Below are positions 1 to 5,146 of a stretch of 5,146 nucleotides of DNA, in pieces. Location: NCBI GenBank assembly GCA_012841485.1, contig DUUU01000411.1, positions 1 through 5,146 on the forward strand, given 5' to 3'. The stretch comes from Armatimonadota bacterium. GTDB lineage: Bacteria > Armatimonadota > JAAZEB01. Below the pieces are notes generated by a model. It saw only the letters and a list, made by a program, of their open reading frames with translations, ran no database searches and had not been told where the DNA came from. How positions within the stretch are numbered: position 1 is the first letter of the stretch; every line of letters begins with the position of its first letter. A program made the translations under genes and the position numbers.

Positions 1-1
1 C

Positions 2-1651
2 ACCGCGCTCGCCGGCGAGTCGTGGGCAGTGCATATCGTGCCCTCGCTGCTGAACACCGCGGCTTATCAGGCAGAGACGGCGCGACCGGAATGGGCCGCC
101 TGGATGGGGGATACCCCGTCCTGGTTCGCCGTGCAGGATCCCGAGGTGATCCGTCTGGCGCACCGCGGCAACGCGTCGCTCTACCAGGGCTTCGTCTTGC
201 GTGCCCTGGCCGTGCCGGTGCTGGCCTGGAGCGTGCTGATGCTGGCGCTGGCGCTCTTTACCCAGTGCCTGGCGCAGCTCGTGCGCCGTCAGTGGATCCA
301 ACGCGAGCGCCTCAGCTTCCCGCTCATCCACCTTCCGATGACGCTGGTCGCTCTGGATGCGCCGCGCCCCTGGTGGCGCACCCGCCTTTTCTGGGCGGGG
401 GTGACGGTGGCCGGCATCATCCAGTTGATCAACGGCCTCAACTACCTCGTGCCGAACGTCCCCTACATCCCCGTGAAGTGGATTCAGTTTCCTCCGGCCT
501 CAGACCGCCCCTGGTCCGGCCTGGGGCGTTTCCAGATCGCCTTCTATCCCTTCGTCATCGCCATCGGCTTCATGGTGCCCCTAGAGGTCAGCTTCAGCAT
601 GTGGTTCTTCTTCTGGCTGGGGCGCGTGCAGGACATGGTGGTGACCATCTTGGGCCATCGCAGCGTGGGAGGCCACGCGCCCTCGCTGCCGCCTTACCAT
701 CTCCATCAGGCGGCGGGCGCGTTCCTGGTCCTTGGTGCCGCATTCCTCTGGCGCAGCCGGCACGAGATCGCCGGGATCTGGCGCAAGGCCGCCGAACCAA
801 CGGGGCGCCGCGCCGGCTGGGCGCTGATCGGAAGCGTGGGTGTCATCTTGGCCTGGGCCTATCTCGCGCGGATCCCGCTCCCCCTCGCAACGCTCTTTCT
901 GGTCATTTACGGCCTCTTCGCCATCGTCTTGGGCCGGCTGATTGCCGAGAGCGGCAGCGCGATGTCAATGTCGCCGCTCGGGGTGCACGAGACGGCGGCA
1001 CTCCTCACCAATCTGGGCACTCAGACGCAGCAATCGCTGGTTGCTTTCGGGTGGTGGCATCACCTGGGCGAGCGGCTTTCAGATAACCTGCTGCCCCACC
1101 AGGTGACTGGCATGCGCATGGCCGAGGATGTGAGCGCGGGCCGCCGTGTGCAGCTTTTCCTGGCCGTGGGCGCCGTGGTCGGGGTGCTGACAGGGATCTG
1201 GGCGTTGCTCCATATCTACTTCAAGTACGGGATCATGTCTGCCGAAGTGCGCGACTGGCCGGCGCGGTGGGCGCCCCAATATGCCTACGGCCTGATCCAG
1301 AACTGGCTCCGCGGCCAGACGGAGATCCCGCGTGAGAAGCTGATTGCCTTCGTGGCCGGCGGGGGGGTCTCCGCGCTGCTCCTGTGGCTGCGCCAGGCGT
1401 ACCTTGGCTGGCCGCTCCACCCGATCGGGTATGCCGTGGCCGGGCATTTCGCCATGCAGCAGCTCTGGTGCCCCTTCTTTGTCGCGTGGCTGGTGAAGCT
1501 GCTGACGATGCGCTTCGGCGGGATCCGCACCTACCGCGCCTTGCTTCCCTTCTTCCTCGGCGCCATTCTGGGTGACTACCTGGTGCCGATGGGTTGGGCC
1601 GTTGTGGGCCTTCTTTCCGGGCAACAGATGTACCTGTCGTACCCGCACTGA
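2..1651 (+). CDS. DUF6785/DUF6784 family polytopic membrane protein, 5'-truncated by the window edge
   Basis: The reading frame is open from base 2 (TALAGESWAV...), so the GTG at 29 is an internal Val and the true start lies to the left. It ends at TGA 1649-1651. The visible 549 residues are strongly hydrophobic, with about ten likely membrane segments (visible residues about 64-89, 129-147, 179-206, 235-249, 273-289, 293-312, 385-404, 447-464, 490-503 and 512-538). Recognisable family features are an ERLSFPLIHLPM segment near 102-113, the amphipathic VPLEVSFSMWFFFWL stretch near 192-206, RLIAESGSAM near 312-321, and a C-terminal HPIGYAVAG / LWCPFFVAWLVKLL / RFGGIRTYR / PFFLGAILGDYL series near 473-526. 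I read these as DUF6785 followed by DUF6784. Such proteins are usually somewhat longer, so several tens of residues are probably missing. The biochemical function is not established; a transporter role is inferred from topology alone. The gene converges on the PAS gene with 9 bases between the stops, and I see no clear hairpin terminator there. Confidence 0.85.
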   Translation, partial: TALAGESWAVHIVPSLLNTAAYQAETARPEWAAWMGDTPSWFAVQDPEVIRLAHRGNASLYQGFVLRALAVPVLAWSVLMLALALFTQCLAQLVRRQWIQRERLSFPLIHLPMTLVALDAPRPWWRTRLFWAGVTVAGIIQLINGLNYLVPNVPYIPVKWIQFPPASDRPWSGLGRFQIAFYPFVIAIGFMVPLEVSFSMWFFFWLGRVQDMVVTILGHRSVGGHAPSLPPYHLHQAAGAFLVLGAAFLWRSRHEIAGIWRKAAEPTGRRAGWALIGSVGVILAWAYLARIPLPLATLFLVIYGLFAIVLGRLIAESGSAMSMSPLGVHETAALLTNLGTQTQQSLVAFGWWHHLGERLSDNLLPHQVTGMRMAEDVSAGRRVQLFLAVGAVVGVLTGIWALLHIYFKYGIMSAEVRDWPARWAPQYAYGLIQNWLRGQTEIPREKLIAFVAGGGVSALLLWLRQAYLGWPLHPIGYAVAGHFAMQQLWCPFFVAWLVKLLTMRFGGIRTYRALLPFFLGAILGDYLVPMGWAVVGLLSGQQMYLSYPH

Positions 1652-1660
1652 CGAGCGCGA

Positions 1661-3736
1661 CTACATCTTCTCCAGGGCGGAGGTGAGCGCCGGCTCCTGG
1701 TGGTCCTCCGGGTGGATCCACTTCTCGAGCTGCACCACAGTGCCCTCGGCGCTGGTGGCGAGCCAGACGCGGTCGGCCAGCCGGAGCATGATCGTGTAGC
1801 CCATCCCAAGAGAGACGCGTGTGGAGAAGCCGGGGAGAAGCAGGGCTCCCGGGAGGTCCTCCGGCTGGATGCCGCTGCCGCGGTCGGAGACGCGCACGAT
1901 GATGCGATCCGGAGCCAAGTAGATCGTGCTCTCGCTGCAGGTGGCGTGTTTGATCGCGTTCGTCGCGGCCTCGCCGGCAGCCATCAGGAGATCGCTGGTG
2001 GTTTCGGGAGTCATCCCGGCCTTCTGGGCAATCTGGCGCAGCTCGTCGCGTAGGCGCGCGTAGTGGTCCGGCTGGTCGAGTGGCACGCTGAGCACCAGCT
2101 GGCCCACGGTAGGTATCTCGTGCGCGTCGACCAGGTGGAGCTTATCGTGGGTCACCGCGCGAATCATCTCGCGATAGAAGCGCTTGCGCTCATCCTCGCC
2201 CCGGCGCATGCGTTGGTGGGCCGCCTCCACCTCCTGAATCGCGCGCTTGCGCTCGGTGATGTCGCGCACCACCGCGAGCAGGCGCTCCTCGCCTCCGATG
2301 GTGGCACGCTTCAGATTCACCTCCACCCAGAAGCGCCGGCCCGATCGATCCTTCGCCAGCCACTCGAACAGCTGGGGCTCGCCTTGCGCCGCCCGATGCA
2401 CCCACTCCAAGGCCCGCGAGAGTGTATAGGGCTCCTCGTTGGCGCTCAGGTCGCCGATCGTCAGCGCCCGCGTTTCCTCGGTCGTGTAGCCATACATCTC
2501 GCGCATCTTGCGGTTGACGTCCAGGATCCGCCCGGTGGCGGGATCGTGAACCAGGATGGCGTCATTCACGGCGTCGAAGATGGAGCGGTAGTTGATCTCC
2601 GAGGTGCGCAGCCGCTCCTCGGCCTCCCTACTCTCGGTGATATCGCGGGCGATGGCGACCACCTGGCCATCGAGGACGGGCACCAGTCGGGCCTCAAAGA
2701 TTCTGGTCCCGGTTTCGTTCGGCAGGGGATACTCCACTGTCGTGAGAGCGTGCTCGCGCGAGGTGCGCTCGATTCCCTTCAGGATGTGGCACGCGGCCGG
2801 CGGCGGGAGGACATCCTGCACCCGTCTGCCCTTGAACTCGGAAGGAGGCAGGTACAGACTGGCTTCGTGTCCCGCACGGTAATCGAGAATCGTCCCATCG
2901 GCCTTCAGCCGGAAGTAGAGATCCGGCAGCGCCTGGAAGATGGCGCTCAGCTCCGAGGTAGTCAGCTTCAGCCGCTCTTCGGCCTCGATCCGCTCGGTGA
3001 CATCGTGCGCGAGGACGACGCGCGCGGCCCTTCCTTGATAGATGATCGAGTGTGCGAAGAGATCGACGTAGAGGGTCGAGCCGTCCTTGCGCCGGTGCCG
3101 CCAGACGCCCGCCATCACCTTGCCGGGCTGGTTCTGGCGCTCACTCTCCAAGAACGCGGACGCATCCTCCGGCGGCCAGATCTCCTTCACCGTCATCGAG
3201 AGGAGCTCGTCGCGCGAGTAGCCGGACTGGCGGAGCATCGCGTCGTTCGCGGCCAGGAACGCGAGCGTTTCCTGGTCGTAGATGTACATCGGATAGGGAT
3301 TCTCTTCGAAGAGGGCGCGGTACTGGTGCTCCCTCTCGCAAAGCGCGCGCTCCATCTGGCGCTGCGTCGTGACCTCCGTCAGGATCGCCACCATCGCACC
3401 AGCGTGAAGGCCCAGCGGGTGGCACTGGACCAGGAGATCGCGGCTCTCACCCCCCAGTTGGGCGTGCACTTCGCGTGGAGGCAGGTTGCCGCCAGCGGCT
3501 GCGGCCTCCCGGAGCGGTGGCAGCAGATCGGAGAGCACGCCGCGCTGCACTTCCTCGGAGAGGGTCACGCCCACGATCTCGGCGGGGTTTCCCGCAGCCG
3601 CGAGTGAAGCCAAGGCCTGGTTCGCGGCAAGGATGCGGAGCGAGGGAATCTCCAGAGCGCAGACCGCCAGCGGGACCTGCCCCAGGATTCCCACAAGGTC
3701 TTCTACATTGACTGCCGCCGCCATCACAAACCGCAT
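1661..3736 (-). CDS. Soluble multi-PAS sensor protein with C-terminal RsbT/RsbW-like GHKL ATPase module
   Basis: A 691-residue protein with no signal peptide or membrane segment, so probably a cytosolic sensor. Four PAS domains are visible: a divergent one at about 9-125, a classical one at about 137-246 (HQYRALFEENPYPMYIYD; ends HDVTER), a third at about 261-366 (FQALPDLYFRLKADG; ends ARDITE) and a fourth at about 383-494 (INYRSIFDAVNDAILVHD; ends VVRDITER). They are joined by charged helical linkers of the EAEERL type. After a helix (about 495-520) comes FYREMIRAVTHDKL (520-533), then an ATPase core: N-box GEAATNAIKHA (E589, N593), G1 box SDRGSGI (D618, G620, G622), FSTRVSLGMGY (G644, G646) and EGTVVQLEKW. 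The FST...LGMG ending followed by the C-terminal EKW strand resembles RsbT/RsbW (COG2172) switch kinases, not histidine kinases. No HExRTPL-type H-box precedes it. I infer a protein-serine/threonine kinase or partner-switching role; the target is unknown. The start is placed at ATG 3736-3734 because GGGGAG lies 4 bases upstream. An ATG 12 bases earlier (3748-3746) is possible, but its GAGGGG is only 1 base away. Confidence 0.9.
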   Translation of the reverse strand: MRFVMAAAVNVEDLVGILGQVPLAVCALEIPSLRILAANQALASLAAAGNPAEIVGVTLSEEVQRGVLSDLLPPLREAAAAGGNLPPREVHAQLGGESRDLLVQCHPLGLHAGAMVAILTEVTTQRQMERALCEREHQYRALFEENPYPMYIYDQETLAFLAANDAMLRQSGYSRDELLSMTVKEIWPPEDASAFLESERQNQPGKVMAGVWRHRRKDGSTLYVDLFAHSIIYQGRAARVVLAHDVTERIEAEERLKLTTSELSAIFQALPDLYFRLKADGTILDYRAGHEASLYLPPSEFKGRRVQDVLPPPAACHILKGIERTSREHALTTVEYPLPNETGTRIFEARLVPVLDGQVVAIARDITESREAEERLRTSEINYRSIFDAVNDAILVHDPATGRILDVNRKMREMYGYTTEETRALTIGDLSANEEPYTLSRALEWVHRAAQGEPQLFEWLAKDRSGRRFWVEVNLKRATIGGEERLLAVVRDITERKRAIQEVEAAHQRMRRGEDERKRFYREMIRAVTHDKLHLVDAHEIPTVGQLVLSVPLDQPDHYARLRDELRQIAQKAGMTPETTSDLLMAAGEAATNAIKHATCSESTIYLAPDRIIVRVSDRGSGIQPEDLPGALLLPGFSTRVSLGMGYTIMLRLADRVWLATSAEGTVVQLEKWIHPEDHQEPALTSALEKM

Positions 3737-3740
3737 GCCA

Positions 3741-3746
3741 CTCCCC
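3741..3746 (-). promoter_or_regulatory. Candidate ribosome binding site that decides the PAS gene start
   Basis: The - strand reads GGGGAG, then TGGC, then ATG at 3736-3734. This is a fair Shine-Dalgarno match with a short but usable spacing. It overlaps the codons that would follow the alternative ATG at 3748, whose own purine run (AGAGGGGA) abuts it too closely. The third in-frame ATG (3724-3722) has no such site. Confidence 0.4.
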
Positions 3747-3755
3747 ATTCCCCTC

Positions 3756-3770
3756 TGCGCTGGCAGCGCA
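3756..3770 (-). promoter_or_regulatory. Perfect short inverted repeat next to the PAS gene start
   Basis: TGCGCT-GGC-AGCGCA is a perfect 6-bp stem with a 3-base loop, ending 7 bases before the upstream candidate ATG (3748) and adjoining the purine-rich GAGGGGA. As RNA it could limit ribosome access; as DNA it could be a small operator. No T-run follows, so it is not a terminator. Confidence 0.3.
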
Positions 3771-3772
3771 TA

Positions 3773-3796
3773 GGCTGCGGGCCATTCCGCCCAGCC
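3773..3796 (-). promoter_or_regulatory. Imperfect GC-rich hairpin in the presumed leader of the PAS gene
   Basis: GGCT+GCGG at 3773-3780 can pair with CCGC (3787-3790) and AGCC (3793-3796), leaving a 6-base loop and a 2-base CC bulge. There is no T-tract downstream on the - strand, so it does not look like an intrinsic terminator. It may be a leader structure or simply a product of high GC. Confidence 0.25.
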
Positions 3797-3814
3797 GGCG
3801 CTCGAAGTCTGAGC

Positions 3815-3820
3815 ATTCTA
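3815..3820 (-). promoter_or_regulatory. Possible -10 box for the PAS sensor gene
   Basis: The - strand reads TAGAAT, five of six matches to TATAAT, in otherwise GC-rich intergenic DNA and about 65-80 bases upstream of either candidate start codon. At 17 bases spacing the -35 position reads GCGGCA, a poor match to TTGACA, so a promoter here would need an activator or another sigma factor. It could also be chance. Confidence 0.25.
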
Positions 3821-3833
3821 CGCGCCGTTCTGT

Positions 3834-3858
3834 TGCCTGCCGCAGAGTGCCTGCCGCA
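3834..3858. repeat. Tandem 11-bp direct repeat upstream of the PAS gene (possible operator)
   Basis: Two perfect copies of TGCCTGCCGCA lie at 3834-3844 and 3848-3858, separated by GAG, giving a 14-base period. On the - strand they read TGCGGCAGGCA. The pair sits just after the stop of the enzyme-like gene and just upstream of the possible -10 box of the PAS gene, so the nearer copy would overlap the -35 position. This arrangement suits a tandem activator or repressor site, but no regulator can be named. The repeat itself is certain; its role is inference. Confidence 0.5.
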
Positions 3859-3862
3859 CATC

Positions 3863-5146
3863 CTATCTCAGCCGCGCCAGCCGCGCCTCGCCGGATCCGA
3901 GCGTAAGCGCAAGCCGGCCAGCGCTCAACCGCACCTCGGTGCCGGAGACGAGATCCACGGCCGCGGAAGCCCTCTCGCCCAGCTCCACCGCGGTCTCCGT
4001 CTCCCTATCTCCGAAATGGACGACGAGCAGATAGGTGTGCCCGTCGCCTCCCCCGACGACCACCGCGCGGATGAGCGGATCCTCGCAGGCCGGCACCCAC
4101 GCCTGTTGCCCTGCAGATTCCGTTTCCTCCGCGGTGACCCCCGAGAGCACCAGGCTGCCACAATCCAGGATCACGCTGCCGGGATCCACACTCCACATAC
4201 CCGTCCGGCACGGAAAGCAGACCTCGTCATAATAGAGGCTTTCACCATAGCCAGAGGCGCGCCGCCGGCCTGCCTGGAATAGCCAGAGCGAATCTGCGCC
4301 ATACAGCCCCACGACGCCCAGGGCGTCATCAATGTTCGCCCACGAGGATTCCAGCGACCGGGAACCCGCTGCGTCACCTGTGGTGACCACGATGCTACTC
4401 GCTGTGCGGTAGGTGCGCCGGAAGTCGTTGAAGAGGTCGTTCGGAATGTTCAGCTTCAGGCCTTTCGCCTCGGTGAGGTAAGCGCGGATACCCACCCGGC
4501 AATACTCCAGGACGACGAGCGTCCGGTCATCCGGCAGGGCCGCGACGGCATACCGGTGCGCGGCACGCTCTGGCGAGATCCACCCCTCCGGGAGCACCGC
4601 CTTGGTGCTGTCTGCCATGGTGCCAGTGGTGAGAAAACCGCCCGGAAAACTCCACTGCTGGTGCTCCAGTACGGTGCGCGACCCCTGCTCGCCCAACAGG
4701 CGAACTCGCCCGCCCAGGTTCTCGCACCACTCCGCCAGGTGGCCGGAAGTTGGGGGCAGGCATAGCCCCTGAGGTGCCTCGCGAGCGCGCCAGCTCCAGG
4801 AGGCCAAGCGCCGCTTCGAGCGATGGAAAACCGCGCCATGCTCCGGCTCCTCCCAGCCACCGGCGACGGCGTCCTCATACTCCACCTTCGCCGGGGTGGG
4901 GGCGATGCGGCACCGCCGCCGCCAGTAGGCGCCCATCGAGAGGACTACCGCCTTGTCGGACTCCAGGCGGGTGTAATAGTACGGATTGATCTCCAGGATC
5001 CGCCCAAGCCGGAGCGAGTGGAAGCTTCCGTCGCCGGAGGCGGCCTGCTCCTGACGGATCAGGTCGAGGGCTCCCGCCTCCAGCTCCGTGGCGTGCGCGT
5101 CATCCAGGTAGTGCGCGCAATAGAGAAGCGTCGGAAGGAGGTAGTC
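3863..5146 (-). CDS. Carbohydrate-active-enzyme-like protein of unassigned family, C-terminal part
   Basis: The frame is open on the - strand from the right edge to TAG at 3865-3863, giving 427 visible residues. The ATG at 4936 is internal: the 70 codons before it contain no stop and read as folded protein. Residues 1-60 are helical, with YLLPTLLYCAHYLDDAH followed by a helix ending IRQEQAASGDGSF, which looks like the last hairpins of an (alpha/alpha) toroid. Residues from about 140 are beta-rich and contain WSFPGGFLTTGTM (165-177), AAHRYAVAALPDDRTLVVLE (195-214), KLNIPNDLFNDFRRTYRTAS (231-250) and SSWANIDDALGVVGLYGAD (267-285). The last 70 residues (PLIRAVVVGGGDG, then VDLVSGTEVRLSAGRLALTL) resemble the terminal beta-sandwich of glycoside hydrolases and heparinase-like polysaccharide lyases. 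Toroid plus beta-sandwich is the layout of several lyase families, but I cannot name one and see no catalytic residue I can assign; any catalytic domain may lie mostly outside the window. The stop is 114 bases upstream of the first ATG of the PAS gene. Confidence 0.75.
   Translation of the reverse strand, partial: DYLLPTLLYCAHYLDDAHATELEAGALDLIRQEQAASGDGSFHSLRLGRILEINPYYYTRLESDKAVVLSMGAYWRRRCRIAPTPAKVEYEDAVAGGWEEPEHGAVFHRSKRRLASWSWRAREAPQGLCLPPTSGHLAEWCENLGGRVRLLGEQGSRTVLEHQQWSFPGGFLTTGTMADSTKAVLPEGWISPERAAHRYAVAALPDDRTLVVLEYCRVGIRAYLTEAKGLKLNIPNDLFNDFRRTYRTASSIVVTTGDAAGSRSLESSWANIDDALGVVGLYGADSLWLFQAGRRRASGYGESLYYDEVCFPCRTGMWSVDPGSVILDCGSLVLSGVTAEETESAGQQAWVPACEDPLIRAVVVGGGDGHTYLLVVHFGDRETETAVELGERASAAVDLVSGTEVRLSAGRLALTLGSGEARLARLR

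Noticed and set aside
29..31. GTG as the start of the membrane protein
   Set aside because: The frame is open to the left edge, no convincing ribosome binding site precedes it, and the protein would lack the N-terminal part expected for the family.
22..1086. 354-codon + strand frame overlapping the membrane protein gene
   Set aside because: The product is a Pro/Arg/Gly/Ala-rich frame shadow without recognisable motifs. The frame starting at base 2 gives a coherent polytopic protein.
1079..1648. 189-codon - strand frame opposite the membrane protein gene
   Set aside because: It is codon-aligned antisense to the real gene, and its openness is explained by the lack of TTA, CTA and TCA codons there.
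1640..1670. Bidirectional terminator between the convergent stops
   Set aside because: Only 9 bases separate the stops, and I found no inverted repeat followed by a T-tract on either strand.
2063..3607. 514-codon open frame on the + strand opposite the PAS gene
   Set aside because: Its triplets coincide exactly with the PAS codons, so stops could arise only from TTA, CTA or TCA sense codons, which are rare in GC-rich genes. The translation has no domain character, whereas the - strand product has clear PAS and ATPase motifs.
3833..4282. 149-codon + strand frame covering the intergenic region and the end of the enzyme-like gene
   Set aside because: It is codon-aligned antisense to the enzyme-like gene, has no domain character, and its start lies in the direct repeat region.
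4934..4936. ATG as the start of the enzyme-like gene
   Set aside because: The frame stays open for 70 more codons to the window edge and reads as folded protein (YLLPTLLYCAHYLDDAH, INPYYYTRLES), so this Met is internal.

Overview
This is a GC-rich bacterial window holding three genes. Two of them run off the window edges, and no RNA gene, mobile element or CRISPR array is visible. The combination of a DUF6785/DUF6784 membrane protein, a soluble multi-PAS protein ending in an RsbT/RsbW-type ATPase module, and a large carbohydrate-enzyme-like protein resembles Armatimonadota, or possibly Planctomycetota or Chloroflexota. This placement rests on family impressions only, because there is no marker gene.

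Layout: (1) Bases 2-1651, + strand: a polytopic membrane protein of the DUF6785/DUF6784 type, missing its N-terminus at the left edge. (2) Bases 1661-3736, - strand: a cytosolic sensor with four PAS domains and a GHKL ATPase module but no recognisable histidine phosphotransfer domain. It converges tail to tail with gene 1, with a 9-base gap. (3) Bases 3749-3862: a 114-base intergenic region with a perfect 11-bp tandem direct repeat, a possible -10 box (TAGAAT on the - strand) and two inverted repeats in the presumed leader of the PAS gene. (4) Bases 3863-5146, - strand: the C-terminal 427 residues of a protein that looks like an alpha-toroid plus beta-sandwich carbohydrate-active enzyme. Its specific family is not recognised.

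The PAS protein and the enzyme-like protein lie on the same strand, 114 bases or more apart. They could share a transcript, but the gap looks regulatory enough for the PAS gene to have its own promoter. Nothing in the window links the membrane protein mechanistically to the other two. A role in polysaccharide breakdown and uptake of its products is possible but is inference only.

The most interesting points are the sensor architecture, where PAS domains feed a partner-switching type kinase with no DHp domain or partner gene nearby, the structured intergenic region, and the unassigned enzyme-like protein. I see no clear sign of a wholly new system.
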